From contig NZ_JAQQKX010000003.1 in assembly GCF_028550415.1 (NCBI RefSeq), positions 244,222 to 308,221 on the forward strand: a DNA stretch of 64,000 nucleotides, read 5' to 3'. Both the position numbers and the translations under genes were made by a program. The notes under the pieces are model-generated. The model had not been told where the DNA came from and searched no databases. It saw only the letters and a program-made list of their open reading frames with translations. Below are positions 23,279 through 31,893 of this stretch, in pieces (position 1 is the stretch's first letter; the number at the start of each line of letters is the position of its first letter). Source of the DNA: Asticcacaulis aquaticus (GTDB lineage: Bacteria; Pseudomonadota; Alphaproteobacteria; Caulobacterales; Caulobacteraceae).

Positions 23279-24382
23279 ATGCCCGATCAAACCGCGCCCG
23301 CCCCCGCAAAAGAACGTCTTGTCTTCGGTCAGGGCTTCCTGAAGGACGCCTGGTGGTTCGCGGCCCTGTCCGGCGACCTGAAACCCGGCAAGCTTCAGCG
23401 CTATGAAATCCTCGGTGAGCCGGTGCTTCTGGGTCGCGATACGAACGGCGATGTCTATGCCATGCGCGACATCTGTCCGCACCGCGCCGCGCCGCTGTCT
23501 GCCGGGCAGATGATCCCCGATCCGGTTACCGGAAAACCCATCGTACAGTGCCCCTATCACGGCTGGACCTTTGGGACGAATGGCGGCTGTACGGCGGTGC
23601 CGTCACTGACTGCCGATCAGCCGATGGATGTCGAGCGCATCAGGGTGCGGTCCTACGCCGTGCGCGAGCAGCAGGGCATGGTCTGGGTCTATATTACCGC
23701 TGATCCGCGCCGCCCGACCGAGCCTGATCACGAACCGCCGGTGCTGCCCGGTGTCGTCGGCGGTAACCCGATTATCGTCGAGACCATGGATTTCGACAGC
23801 CATATCGACCACGCCATCGTCGGCCTGATGGACCCGGCGCACGGCCCTTACGTTCACCAACAATGGTGGTGGCGCTCGGCCAAGAAACAGTTATCGAAGG
23901 TCAAGGCGTTCGAGCCGCGTGAGCACGGCTTTGCCATGATCCGCCACGCGCCGTCGAAAAACTCCCGCGCCTATCGCATCCTCGGTGGCGCACCGGCGAC
24001 CGAAATCACCTTCCGTCTGCCGGGCATCCGCTACGAGCATATCCAGATCGGCGAGCGTCAGGTGCTGGCCCTGACCTGCCTGACGCCGATCACGCCGACG
24101 AAAACCCGCATCACGCAGATCTTCTGGTCCGACCACAGCCTGTTCCGCGCCATCGCGCCGCTGTTCCGGCTGGGGGTCAAGGCCTTCCTCAAGCAGGACG
24201 GCGACATGGTCAATCTGCAAAACGAGGGGCTGAAATACGACCCGTCGCTGCTGTGGATCGACGACGCCGATACCCAGGCCAAGTGGTATCAGCAACTCAA
24301 GAAAGAATGGTTCGCCCACCGCGCCGAACAGCGCGACTTCGTCAATCCGGTCAAGCCGGCGACGCTGAAGTGGACCAGTTAG
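23279..24382 (+). CDS. Rieske non-heme iron oxygenase, alpha-subunit type
   Basis: This 367-residue protein has an N-terminal Rieske 2Fe-2S domain: C66-P-H68 in DICPHRAAPLS and C91-x2-H94 in VQCPYHGWTFG. The C-terminal half has the mononuclear iron site region DSHIDHAIVGLMDPAHGPYVH, and a VanA-like C-terminal domain follows. The gap between the two Rieske halves is longer than usual (22 residues), with an insert around IPDPVTGKP. Such enzymes hydroxylate or demethylate aromatic or steroid-like substrates with an external reductase. No ferredoxin or reductase gene is adjacent, so partner and substrate are unknown. A strong bidirectional terminator follows. Confidence 0.88.
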   Translation: MPDQTAPAPAKERLVFGQGFLKDAWWFAALSGDLKPGKLQRYEILGEPVLLGRDTNGDVYAMRDICPHRAAPLSAGQMIPDPVTGKPIVQCPYHGWTFGTNGGCTAVPSLTADQPMDVERIRVRSYAVREQQGMVWVYITADPRRPTEPDHEPPVLPGVVGGNPIIVETMDFDSHIDHAIVGLMDPAHGPYVHQQWWWRSAKKQLSKVKAFEPREHGFAMIRHAPSKNSRAYRILGGAPATEITFRLPGIRYEHIQIGERQVLALTCLTPITPTKTRITQIFWSDHSLFRAIAPLFRLGVKAFLKQDGDMVNLQNEGLKYDPSLLWIDDADTQAKWYQQLKKEWFAHRAEQRDFVNPVKPATLKWTS

Positions 24383-24400
24383 AGCACCTCTAAAAAAGAC

Positions 24401-24441
24401 AACAAAAAAGCCGCCGAAGTCCCCTCGGCGGCTTTTTTGTT
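24401..24441. terminator. Bidirectional rho-independent terminator
   Basis: AACAAAAAAGCCGCCGA (24401-24417) and TCGGCGGCTTTTTTGTT (24425-24441) are perfect 17-bp arms with a seven-base loop. The A-run on one side and T-run on the other let it serve both the Rieske gene and the convergent TetR gene. Confidence 0.95.
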
Positions 24442-24460
24442 GGTTATTTCGAACAGTAGT

Positions 24461-25141
24461 TTACGCGGCCTTGAGGCCCGACACGATCAGCGACACCTGA
24501 AAACGCAGACGAGCCGTCGTCGAGGCGAAGGTCTGGCCCTCGCGATAGGCGCGGCGGATGTTCGAGAAGATCAGATCTTCCAGAATTTCGGCCCCGTGGG
24601 CGACGTCGGCCGCGACCGGCAGTTCCTTTTCCGCCTGGGCGTGGCGCAGGGTTTCCAGCACCACCTGACGGACCAGATCGGTCAGGCGGGCGATTTCGGC
24701 CTGAGCCGGCTGGGTCGCTTCACCGGTCGCGTTGCCGCTCCAGTTCATGACGAAGGCCGACAGGATCAGTTTCACGTTTTCCTCGGCGGCGGCGTAGGCC
24801 GTCATCACCTGATGGTGCAGGCGGTCATCCAGCGGACGCGAGGTGTCGTGCGCGTCGATCATGGCGGTCATGACGCGGGCGGTTTCTTCCTCGACGACCT
24901 TGACGAAGATTTCGTTCTTGTCGGCGAAGTTGGCGAAGACGGCGCCGGTCGACAAACCAGCTTCCTTCGCGATATCGCGCAGGGTGGCGGCTTCGAATCC
25001 GCGATCGCGGAACAGGGCCTTGGCCGAGGCGAGGATCTTGAGGCGGTTGAGTTCCTTCGATCGGGCCCTGGCCCCTAACGGCAAGCTGGCTTCTTCCTGC
25101 ACGAGTTTCTCTTTCAGTTCATACGCCTGATACATGGTCAT
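24461..25141 (-). CDS. TetR/AcrR family transcriptional regulator
   Basis: This 226-residue regulator has a basic N-terminal arm (ARARSKELNRLKIL) and a TetR HTH at about residues 35-80: AKALFRDRGFEAATLRDIAKEAGLSTGAVFANF in segments. A ligand-binding domain of about 140 residues follows. It is divergent from the HIG1-like/PduO genes, and the 343-bp intergenic region contains a TGAACG-AG-CGTTCA dyad typical of TetR operators, so autoregulation or control of the divergent genes is plausible. Its ligand is unknown; nearby ETF and 3-hydroxyacyl-CoA dehydrogenase genes hint at acyl-CoA metabolism, which is inference. Confidence 0.92.
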   Translation of the reverse strand: MTMYQAYELKEKLVQEEASLPLGARARSKELNRLKILASAKALFRDRGFEAATLRDIAKEAGLSTGAVFANFADKNEIFVKVVEEETARVMTAMIDAHDTSRPLDDRLHHQVMTAYAAAEENVKLILSAFVMNWSGNATGEATQPAQAEIARLTDLVRQVVLETLRHAQAEKELPVAADVAHGAEILEDLIFSNIRRAYREGQTFASTTARLRFQVSLIVSGLKAA

Positions 25142-25484
25142 TTACACACGATAAGCTAAGGGGATGATGCGGGTCAGCCCGATGACGCCCCCTGCGCCTT
25201 TAAATGGGGAGGGGCGCAGGTAATTCAATGGGTTGCGTGACTTAAAGCCTAAGGGCTCGGTGGCGGCAACCCGGTTTAGGTTACAATTGCGTAATAATCG
25301 CCCGAAACAGCCATTCCCCCTGTTCAGGGGTAGCAAATTCTATGCTTTTCACGTGAACGAGCGTTCATTCCGTCGCTGAACGACATAAATATGCAATAAA
25401 GGGGGCGAAAAATAGACGCTGCGTCCAAAAAAGCGTATGAGGTCCGGATTGACGTCCGAATTCGCTCAAAACCCGAGTTTATCG
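25142..25484. promoter_or_regulatory. Divergent intergenic region with TetR-type operator
   Basis: This 343-bp region has no gene. At 25354-25367 lies TGAACGAGCGTTCA, a dyad with perfect six-base arms, likely bound by the divergent TetR regulator. At 25191-25198 and 25213-25220 CCTGCGCC pairs with GGCGCAGG across a 14-base loop, a hairpin that would sit in the leader of the tetR mRNA. The rest is AT-richer sequence consistent with two promoters. No riboswitch was recognised. Confidence 0.55.
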
Positions 25485-25691
25485 ATGCACGGTTTTCTGT
25501 TTTCCTTGTCGCTGGTGGCGCTTTTTGCGGTCTTTGCCGTGCTGTGCGTCGGCATCTACAGCCTGTTCAAGGGCGGCAAATTCGGCGAGCGCTGGTCGAA
25601 CAAGCTGATGCAGCTGCGCGTCCTGATGCAGGCGATTGCGATTGTGATCCTATGCCTGTTCGCCTGGTGGTCGGCCAACCACAGTGGTTAA
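25485..25691 (+). CDS. HIG1-like twin transmembrane protein
   Basis: This 68-residue protein has two hydrophobic helices around the conserved loop FKGGKFGERWSNKLMQLRV, which is the hallmark of the bacterial HIG1/twin-TM family (G-x-G loop followed by SNKLM). Family members in eukaryotes act with respiratory complexes; the bacterial role is unknown. ATG 25485 is preferred because the domain starts there; upstream codons back to 25437 lack family similarity. It overlaps the PduO gene by eight bases, an arrangement seen across alphaproteobacteria. Confidence 0.82.
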   Translation: MHGFLFSLSLVALFAVFAVLCVGIYSLFKGGKFGERWSNKLMQLRVLMQAIAIVILCLFAWWSANHSG

Positions 25692-26250
25692 GCTCAATAA
25701 AATCTATACCCGGACCGGCGATGACGGGACGACGGGACTGGCGGACGGTTCACGCCGCCCGAAGACCGATGCGCGCTTTGCCGCCATGGGCAGCGTCGAT
25801 GAAGTAATTGCGGCCATCGGCGTGGCGCGGCTTTATGCCGCAGGCGAAATGGATGCGCTGCTGGCTCAGGTGCAGAACGATCTGTTCGATCTGGGGGCCG
25901 ATATCGCTGTGCCCGACGACGGTCAGCCGAAGTCGTGGACGCCGCTGCGGCTGAAAGCGACGCAGGTCGAAGCGCTTGAAGCGGCCATCGATTTGTACAA
26001 TGCCGACCTGTCGCCGCTGACCTCGTTTATCCTGCCCGCCGGCAGCGCCCTCAGCGCGCACCTGCATCTGGCGCGGACGATCGCACGGCGGGCCGAGCGT
26101 GACGCAATCGTGCTGATGCAGGACGCGGCACCGGTGAGCGCCGAGGTGGTCAGGTATCTGAACCGCTTGTCCGACCTGCTGTTCGTACTGGCGCGCCACG
26201 CCAACGATCAGGGCCGCGCCGACGTACTGTGGGTGCCGTCGAAGGCTTGA
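25684..26250 (+). CDS. Cob(I)alamin adenosyltransferase, PduO type
   Basis: This 188-residue enzyme transfers adenosyl from ATP to cob(I)alamin, making coenzyme B12. It has the N-terminal IYTRTGDDGTTGLADG ATP-binding motif, the GSVDEVIAAIG segment and the C-terminal RYLNRLSDLLFVLAR signature. It starts at GTG 25684, overlapping the twin-TM gene, which implies translational coupling. Its nearness to etfBA and 3-hydroxyacyl-CoA dehydrogenase is conserved in alphaproteobacteria, perhaps because methylmalonyl-CoA mutase and acyl-CoA catabolism need adenosylcobalamin. No cobalamin riboswitch was found upstream. It is convergent with the next gene with a one-base gap. Confidence 0.94.
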   Translation: MVKLNKIYTRTGDDGTTGLADGSRRPKTDARFAAMGSVDEVIAAIGVARLYAAGEMDALLAQVQNDLFDLGADIAVPDDGQPKSWTPLRLKATQVEALEAAIDLYNADLSPLTSFILPAGSALSAHLHLARTIARRAERDAIVLMQDAAPVSAEVVRYLNRLSDLLFVLARHANDQGRADVLWVPSKA

Positions 26251-26251
26251 T

Positions 26252-26581
26252 CTACTGCGAAGCCGCCACGGACGACGATGCCGACGCGCTGGCTGGCTTT
26301 TCTTCAGGCCTGGGCGCACCGTTCGAGGCCTGACCGGCCTTTTGCGCGTCGGGCCAGATGATCTTGCGCGGTTCCCCGGCCTTGCGACCGGTCAGCAGGG
26401 GCAGGTAGATCGGAGTTTCGCACGACCGGTATTTGTCGGTCCACCAGCCGCCCGCGGCCTCGCACTTGCGACGCGGCATCTCATAAAAGACGCCATAGAT
26501 CAGGATGCCCGCGCTGATCAGAATGAACACAGCGAGAAAGCCGAGCTTGACGCGAAAGAGCGTACGGTCGTGGTTGCGCAT
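26252..26581 (-). CDS. Single-pass membrane protein with cysteine pair, unknown family
   Basis: This 109-residue protein starts at ATG 26581, with AGGTAGG upstream. It has one helix (about residues 11-33), then a short extracytoplasmic domain with two cysteines (C40 and C54, in PRRKCEAAGGWW and YRSCETPIYLP) that could form a disulfide. A low-complexity Ala/Ser-rich tail follows. The longer frame continuing to 27190 runs antisense to etfB and is rejected. Function is unknown. It is divergent from etfB and convergent with the PduO gene. Confidence 0.68.
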   Translation of the reverse strand: MRNHDRTLFRVKLGFLAVFILISAGILIYGVFYEMPRRKCEAAGGWWTDKYRSCETPIYLPLLTGRKAGEPRKIIWPDAQKAGQASNGAPRPEEKPASASASSSVAASQ

Positions 26582-26836
26582 AAAACCTACCTCAAAAACT
26601 GCGCCTCTTCTAAATCGCCGGAGGAAAAGAGGGAAGCGCTTTCCGTGGCGACCAGGTGATTTCGACTGAAACGGCCCTTGCGGCAAGGGGCCGCAAACGG
26701 GGTAAAATCGCGGAAATGTCACTGAAATCCGGCTGTTTCCGCCACGGCACCGATTGACTTTAACGTCAGGCAGCTTCACTAAATCGCCAATAATTGCGGT
26801 CCGTTTGGGCCATTTCTCGGACAAGGGAAGCACACA

Positions 26837-27583
26837 ATGAAGGTTTTGGTGCCCGTCAAGCGGGTGTTGGATTACAACGTCAAGGTCCGCGTCAAGACCG
26901 ATCAGTCGGGCGTCGATCTGGCCAATGTCAAGATGGCCATGAACCCGTTCGATGAAATTGCCGTTGAAGAGGCCGTGCGCCTCAAGGAAAAGGGCGTGGT
27001 GACCGAGATCGTCGCCGTCTCCATCGGCGTGGCGCAATGCGAAGCCATCCTGCGCACGGCGCTCGCCATGGGCGCCGATCGCGGCATTCTCGTTCAGACC
27101 GAAGACGATCTGGAACCGCTGGCCGTCGCCAAGGTGCTCAAGGCCGTCGCCGGTGAGGAAACCCCCGACGTCATTCTGATGGGCAAGCAAGCCATCGACG
27201 GCGATAACAACGCCACAGGCCAGATGCTGTCGGCTTTGCTCGACTGGCCGCAGGCGACCTTCGCGTCAAAAGTCGAAATCTCTGGTGGTGAAGCGCTGGT
27301 CACGCGCGAAGTCGACGGCGGCCTGCAAACGCTGGGCGTCACGCTGCCAGCGGTGATCACCACCGATCTGCGCCTGAACGAGCCGCGCTATGCGTCTTTG
27401 CCCAATATCATGAAGGCCAAGAAAAAGCCGCTCGATACCAAGGCTCTGGCCGATTGCGGCGTCGATACCGCCGCGCGTCTGAGCGTTGTCAAGGTCACCG
27501 AGCCGCCGAAGCGTTCCGCCGGGATCAAGGTCGCCTCGGCCGATGAGCTGGTTGCTAATCTCAAGTCCGCAGGAGTGCTGTAA
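26837..27583 (+). CDS. etfB: Electron transfer flavoprotein subunit beta
   Basis: This 248-residue ETF beta subunit starts [19 protein letters not shown] and has the AMP-binding region with [23 protein letters not shown], shown here in part, and the [17 protein letters not shown] segment. With EtfA it shuttles electrons from acyl-CoA and dimethylglycine-type dehydrogenases to ETF-ubiquinone oxidoreductase. AAGGGAAG lies just before ATG 26837. It is followed after one base by etfA. The 255-bp region before it carries a TTGACT promoter-like element near 26755 and a small CCCTTG/CAAGGG hairpin. Confidence 0.96.
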   Translation: MKVLVPVKRVLDYNVKVRVKTDQSGVDLANVKMAMNPFDEIAVEEAVRLKEKGVVTEIVAVSIGVAQCEAILRTALAMGADRGILVQTEDDLEPLAVAKVLKAVAGEETPDVILMGKQAIDGDNNATGQMLSALLDWPQATFASKVEISGGEALVTREVDGGLQTLGVTLPAVITTDLRLNEPRYASLPNIMKAKKKPLDTKALADCGVDTAARLSVVKVTEPPKRSAGIKVASADELVANLKSAGVL

Positions 27584-27584
27584 T

Positions 27585-28517
27585 ATGGCTGTTCTGGTTA
27601 TTGCCGATCACGACGGCGCGCACCTGCGCGACACGACGCTGAAAACCATCGCCGCGGCGCAGAAGCTTTCGAGCGATATCGACGTGCTGGTCTATGGCGA
27701 GGCGTCCGCCGTCGCCGCTCAGGCCGCTGCCGCTGAAGGCGTGCGCAAGGTCCTGACGGCGGAAAGCGCCGAGCTGAAAGCCGATATTGCCGAGGCCATT
27801 TCGGCCCTGATCGTTTCGGTCGCCGGTGGTTACGACGTCGTCGCGGTTCCGGCCACCGCCTCGGGCAAGAACTTTGCGCCGCGCGTGGCGGCTGTGCTCG
27901 ACGTGGCGATTATCTCGGATGTGGTCGAGGTCGTCGATGCCTCGACCTTCGTTCACCCGATCTATGCCGGTAACGCGCTGGAAACGGTGAAGACGTCCGA
28001 CGCCAAAAGAGTCATCACCGTGCGCCCGACGGCGTTCAAGGCGGTGGCGGCCAGCGGCGGTTCGGCTTCGGTCGAAGGCGTGGCGGTGCCTGCGGTGACG
28101 CTGAAGACGCGCTTCGTATCGGACGAGAAGGTCGTGTCGGACCGTCCGGAACTGGGCTCGGCCAAGGTCATCGTGTCGGGCGGCCGGGCGCTGGGTTCGG
28201 CGGACGAGTTCAAGGGCGTGCTGGAGCCTCTGGCCGACAAGCTGGGCGCGGCGGTCGGTGCGTCGCGCGCGGCGGTCGATGCGGGCTATGCGCCGAACGA
28301 TTATCAGGTGGGTCAGACCGGCAAGGTCGTGGCCCCGAACCTGTACATCGCCATCGGGATTTCGGGGGCGATTCAGCACCTGGCCGGGATGAAAGACTCC
28401 AAGGTCATCGTGGCGATCAACAAGGACCCCGAAGCCCCGATCTTCCAGATCGCCGATTACGGCCTTGTCGAAGACTACAAGACGGCCATCCCGGCGCTGA
28501 CCAAAGCGCTCGGTTAA
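27585..28517 (+). CDS. etfA: Electron transfer flavoprotein subunit alpha
   Basis: This 310-residue ETF alpha subunit starts at ATG 27585, with AGGAG nine bases upstream inside the end of etfB. The C-terminal FAD domain shows the signature LYIAIGISGAIQHLAGM and VAINKDPEAPIFQIADYG, with VSGGRALGSADEFKGVL before it. It binds FAD and forms the heterodimer with EtfB. A compact terminator follows directly, so etfBA is one transcript, and the dehydrogenase gene downstream has its own promoter. Confidence 0.97.
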   Translation: MAVLVIADHDGAHLRDTTLKTIAAAQKLSSDIDVLVYGEASAVAAQAAAAEGVRKVLTAESAELKADIAEAISALIVSVAGGYDVVAVPATASGKNFAPRVAAVLDVAIISDVVEVVDASTFVHPIYAGNALETVKTSDAKRVITVRPTAFKAVAASGGSASVEGVAVPAVTLKTRFVSDEKVVSDRPELGSAKVIVSGGRALGSADEFKGVLEPLADKLGAAVGASRAAVDAGYAPNDYQVGQTGKVVAPNLYIAIGISGAIQHLAGMKDSKVIVAINKDPEAPIFQIADYGLVEDYKTAIPALTKALG

Positions 28518-28524
28518 AGACCGG

Positions 28525-28550
28525 ACCCGGAGCTTGTCTCCGGGTTTTTC
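28525..28550 (+). terminator. Rho-independent terminator after etfA
   Basis: ACCCGGAG (28525-28532) pairs with CTCCGGGT (28538-28545) around a CTTGT loop, and TTTTTC-like T-rich sequence follows. Confidence 0.9.
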
Positions 28551-28621
28551 TTTGTCTGGCCCTTGATTACCCCGTGCGGGCGGTTAAAGCTTGGTGACAC
28601 AAAGCACCGGATGGGTTCATC

Positions 28622-29500
28622 ATGACTGAGATCAAGAGCGTCGGTATTATCGGCGCCGGACAAATGGGTTCCGGCATTGCGCAGGTCTGCGCGCAGTCGG
28701 GCTATGAGGTCTTCCTGTACGATCAGTCGGCCCCCGCCGTGGTCAAGGCCGTCGAGAAGATCAACAAGGGCTTCCTCAAGTCGGTCGAAAAAGAACTGAT
28801 CACCGCCGAGGCCGGGGCGCGCGCCGCGACCCTGCTTAAACCCGCCGCCCTGGTCGCCGATCTGGCCGACTGCGATCTGGTCATCGAGGCGGCGACCGAA
28901 AACGAAGAGGTCAAGAAGGCCATCTTCGCGGCGGTGTGCGAACACCTCAAACCCGAGGCCATTCTGGCGTCCAACACGTCGTCGATCTCGATCACGCGAC
29001 TGGCGGCGGCGTCGGACCGCCCGGGCCGCTTCATCGGCCTGCACTTCATGAATCCCGTACCGATCATGAAGCTGGTCGAGATCATTCGCGGCATCGCCAC
29101 GGAAACCGAAACCTACGAAGCCGCGCTGGGTTTTGCCGAAAGCCTCGGCAAGATCACCGCCAACGCGCAGGACTATCCGGCCTTCATCGTCAATCGCGTC
29201 CTGATCCCGATGATCAACGAAGCGATCTATACGCTGTATGAAGGCGTCGGCACGATCGAGGCCATCGACACCGCCATGAAGCTGGGGGCCAATCACCCGA
29301 TGGGGCCGCTGGAACTGGGCGACTTTATCGGTCTCGACACGGTTCTGGCCATTATGAACGTCCTCTATGACGGCCTGTCGGACTCCAAATACCGTCCGTG
29401 TCCGCTGCTGGTGAAATATGTCGAGGCGGGCTGGCTGGGCCGCAAGACCGGGCGCGGCTTCTACGACTATCGCGGCGAAAAGCCGGTGCCGACCCGATAA
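28622..29500 (+). CDS. 3-hydroxybutyryl-CoA dehydrogenase
   Basis: This 292-residue NAD(P)-dependent dehydrogenase has the Rossmann motif [17 protein letters not shown] at residues 8-24, [14 protein letters not shown], the SNTSSISIT segment, the catalytic [13 protein letters not shown] (His about 140) and the C-terminal domain with [15 protein letters not shown] and a KTGRGFYDY ending. It interconverts 3-hydroxybutyryl-CoA and acetoacetyl-CoA in beta-oxidation or butyrate/PHB routes. Its neighbours etfBA supply the electron path for the acyl-CoA dehydrogenase step, supporting the assignment. hbdH or paaH-type naming would be a guess. The start at ATG 28622 is clear. Confidence 0.95.
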   Translation: MTEIKSVGIIGAGQMGSGIAQVCAQSGYEVFLYDQSAPAVVKAVEKINKGFLKSVEKELITAEAGARAATLLKPAALVADLADCDLVIEAATENEEVKKAIFAAVCEHLKPEAILASNTSSISITRLAAASDRPGRFIGLHFMNPVPIMKLVEIIRGIATETETYEAALGFAESLGKITANAQDYPAFIVNRVLIPMINEAIYTLYEGVGTIEAIDTAMKLGANHPMGPLELGDFIGLDTVLAIMNVLYDGLSDSKYRPCPLLVKYVEAGWLGRKTGRGFYDYRGEKPVPTR

Positions 29501-29504
29501 TATC

Positions 29505-29963
29505 TTGCTTACCGTCCGGCAACCTTCCTATCTGTGGGTCGTGATCGCGCTGGCCGCCGCCAGCGTGGTACACGCGGTCGCGTGGTTCGTGGCGCGCGCC
29601 ACGGTCCTGCCGGTGCCTGAGGCCCTGCACGAGACTCAGCGTCAGGTCATGCTGGCCCTGTTCTGGATGGTTTGTGTTTCGGCCTTGTGGATGATTCAGG
29701 CCCCAAAGTCGCGCCTCAAGGCCCTGCTGCACGTCTTAGGGTGTGCCTTTTTCGTCTGCCTGCTCGGCTCGATCGTCGCCTTCACCAACTGGATGGTGGC
29801 GCAGAATGTCGGCTTCGACCTGACCAATCTGACGACCTTCAGCTTCTATGCCCTGCTGATGATTCTGGGGCAGATGTTCCTGTCTCTGCCGTCGGCGGCC
29901 CTGTTTCAGCAGGTGCTGCTCGCCCCGCAGCGCGAAGCCCCCGACCCTGTGGAGACGGCGTGA
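29505..29963 (+). CDS. Membrane protein of unknown function, upstream of DUF418 gene
   Basis: This is a four-helix membrane protein of about 152 residues. The most likely start is TTG 29505, four bases after the dehydrogenase stop; no ATG fits before the first helix. Helices lie around WVVIALAAASVVHAVAWFV, MLALFWMVCVSALWMI, LLHVLGCAFFVCLLGSIVAF and FYALLMILGQMFLSL. No known family is recognised. It overlaps the DUF418 gene by four bases (GTGA), so the two are coupled and may form a complex. Confidence 0.68.
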   Translation: MLTVRQPSYLWVVIALAAASVVHAVAWFVARATVLPVPEALHETQRQVMLALFWMVCVSALWMIQAPKSRLKALLHVLGCAFFVCLLGSIVAFTNWMVAQNVGFDLTNLTTFSFYALLMILGQMFLSLPSAALFQQVLLAPQREAPDPVETA

Positions 29964-31141
29964 CGGCGCCGCGCTACGCTGCGCTGGACTATATCCGCGG
30001 CTTCGCCCTGCTGGGTATCCTCATCGTCAATGCCATAGCCTTTGCCTGGCCGCTGGAGGTCTATTCCAACCCCATGCGCTCTCCGCTGGGCATGAGCGCG
30101 GCGGACAAGGACGCCTGGTGGGTCATCCATACCTTTTTCGAGTCGAAGTGCATTACACTGTTCGCCCTGCTGTTCGGGATCAGCGTATTTCTGGTTAAGC
30201 GGAAGGATCAACCGCAAACCCCGACCGGTAAAACCATCCTGTTCCGCCGGCTTATGTGGCTGGCCGTGTTCGGTGTGGCGCACGGGGCTTTGATCTGGCT
30301 GGGCGACATCCTTTTAATGTACGCGATATGCGGTCTGGTCTTTGCCTATATGGTGCGCACGGATAAGCTGCTGACCTTCGGCAGTCTGCTCTATATCGTC
30401 GGGTCACTGATGATTGTCGGCTCCGGCTGGGTGCTGATATTCGTACCGCGCGACCAGATCGCCGAGCTGATCAGCGGCAGCGACGGCTTCACCTTCGCGC
30501 AGGAAATGGTACTGATGAAGGGTGATTTCGCGTCGTCGCTATATGGCAATTTCGTCATGTGGGCGACGCAGATCGTCTCGCAGATCGTGGCCTTCGGGCC
30601 GAAGATCCTCGGTCTGATGATGCTGGGACTGGGCCTGTTCAGGGCGGGTTATTTTGATTCCAAAAGCAAAATCGCCCTCCATCTGGTGATGATTTTACTC
30701 GGTGGCGCAGCACTGATCGTCATGGGCTGGCAGAATCTGATCATCCTGCGCGAAGGCTTCCCGGAGCCGGAAATCTACGGCAGCCACCGCGCCGCGGCGG
30801 AGTTCCTGAGTCTCTTCACCAGCCTCGGTTACGCCAGCGCCCTGATGCTGATCGGTCGCATTCCTGTGGCCAATCTGATCACCCAAACGCTGGAACCGGT
30901 GGGGCGAATGGCCTTTACCAACTACCTCAGCCAGTCGCTGATCATGACGGCGATCTTCTACGGCGGTCGGGGGTTTGGCCTCTATGGCACGATGGGCCAC
31001 GCGCAGATTATTCCGATCGTGGCCGGTATCTGGATCGGGCAGATCGTGGTCAGCCACCTGTGGCTGCGGGCCTTCCATTATGGGCCGTTCGAGTGGGTCT
31101 GGCGGTGTCTGAGCGAAGCGCGTTTCGTGCCGATCCGTTGA
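29960..31141 (+). CDS. DUF418 (YeiB) family membrane protein
   Basis: This 393-residue polytopic protein starts at GTG 29960, overlapping the previous stop. It shows the YeiB/DUF418 opening AALDYIRGFALLGILIVNA, the FESKCITLFALLFGISVFL segment (family SxKFxxLFSxLFG), and a C-terminal DUF418 domain with PVGRMAFTNYLSQSLI and a FxxGPxEWVWRCL ending. The fold relates to acyltransferase-3-like membrane enzymes, but the function is unknown. An earlier frame back to 29672 overlaps the upstream gene and is rejected. Confidence 0.88.
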   Translation: MTAPRYAALDYIRGFALLGILIVNAIAFAWPLEVYSNPMRSPLGMSAADKDAWWVIHTFFESKCITLFALLFGISVFLVKRKDQPQTPTGKTILFRRLMWLAVFGVAHGALIWLGDILLMYAICGLVFAYMVRTDKLLTFGSLLYIVGSLMIVGSGWVLIFVPRDQIAELISGSDGFTFAQEMVLMKGDFASSLYGNFVMWATQIVSQIVAFGPKILGLMMLGLGLFRAGYFDSKSKIALHLVMILLGGAALIVMGWQNLIILREGFPEPEIYGSHRAAAEFLSLFTSLGYASALMLIGRIPVANLITQTLEPVGRMAFTNYLSQSLIMTAIFYGGRGFGLYGTMGHAQIIPIVAGIWIGQIVVSHLWLRAFHYGPFEWVWRCLSEARFVPIR

Positions 31142-31142
31142 A

Positions 31143-31163
31143 ATTCTCCAAATAGGAGAATTA
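31143..31163. terminator. Inverted repeat between convergent genes
   Basis: AATTCTCC (31143-31150) and GGAGAATT (31156-31163) are perfect arms around AAATA. It lies three bases after the DUF418 gene within an AT-rich gap. It may terminate transcription, although a proper T-run is lacking. The remaining gap to 31308 shows nothing else. Confidence 0.45.
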
Positions 31164-31308
31164 TTCTCCTGATATTCTCGTTATTTGGGAAGTGTCGGCG
31201 ACGAATTCCATGTTTCAGGTGTGATTCAGGTGGTTATGGTTTGGTTAACCACCCATGTCTCTGAATTTAAAATGAAATATGAAATACCAATACCGCAAAC
31301 ATTTCCAA

Positions 31309-31893
31309 TTAAACAGAATCATTATGCGCTAATTTTCGCGCCTGTTTAAGCGATTTCACGTCGCAAACCCACGTCGGTACGGTCAGCATGATCAGGGCCG
31401 CTTCGAGTTGCGATACGACGCCCAGCGCCAGAATCAGCCAGAAAAATACGCCCGCCTGACCGGTCACAAACATCTGACTGAGCAGCGCCCACAGGCCGAG
31501 CGTAAACAATTTCGACAAGATGTGATGCGTCGAGGCTTCGCGCTTGAAACGCACATAGCTGATCAGGTGGACGCTCAGTTCCATCGCCCCCAGAACCGCG
31601 ATCATAACCCACGTCGTGCCGATCAGGGCCGGATGCAGCAGGTGCACGGCAACCGCCACACTGAGCCAGAAAACGACATCGGCGCGGCTGTCCATCACGC
31701 GTAAGGCGGGCGTCACGCAGTCGAGTTTCCGCGCGATGACTCCGTCGAAAATGTCGGAAACCACGCCCACTGCCAGAAGCCCGACACAGAGGATGGAAGC
31801 GTGCGGCACGTTCAAAAGACACAGCGCGATCATCACCGGTCCGGCCAGCAATCTGAACCCGATCAGCCACCACGGTATCTGCCGCGCGATCAT
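31309..31893 (-). CDS. CDP-alcohol phosphatidyltransferase family protein
   Basis: This 194-residue integral membrane enzyme carries the CDP-alcohol motif at residues 47-72: D47, D50-G51, A54-R55, D68 and D72. The position where the family has glycine (DGxxAR-x8-G) is leucine 64, as in the branch with a TPALRVMDS segment. All four metal- and substrate-binding aspartates are kept, so activity is plausible; it would transfer a phosphatidyl or phospho-alcohol group in phospholipid synthesis. ATG 31893 overlaps the tlpA stop by one base (TAATG), so it is coupled to tlpA. The longer reading from 31944 lies inside tlpA and is rejected. Confidence 0.85.
   Translation of the reverse strand: MIARQIPWWLIGFRLLAGPVMIALCLLNVPHASILCVGLLAVGVVSDIFDGVIARKLDCVTPALRVMDSRADVVFWLSVAVAVHLLHPALIGTTWVMIAVLGAMELSVHLISYVRFKREASTHHILSKLFTLGLWALLSQMFVTGQAGVFFWLILALGVVSQLEAALIMLTVPTWVCDVKSLKQARKLAHNDSV

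Noticed and set aside
25142..25484. Cobalamin riboswitch before the PduO gene
   Set aside because: No B12-box-like conserved core was recognised; the visible features are a TetR-type dyad and a simple hairpin on the tetR side.
26582..27190. N-terminal extension of the 26252-26581 membrane gene
   Set aside because: The extension runs antisense through etfB and its promoter; ATG 26581 has a ribosome-binding site and directly precedes the membrane helix.
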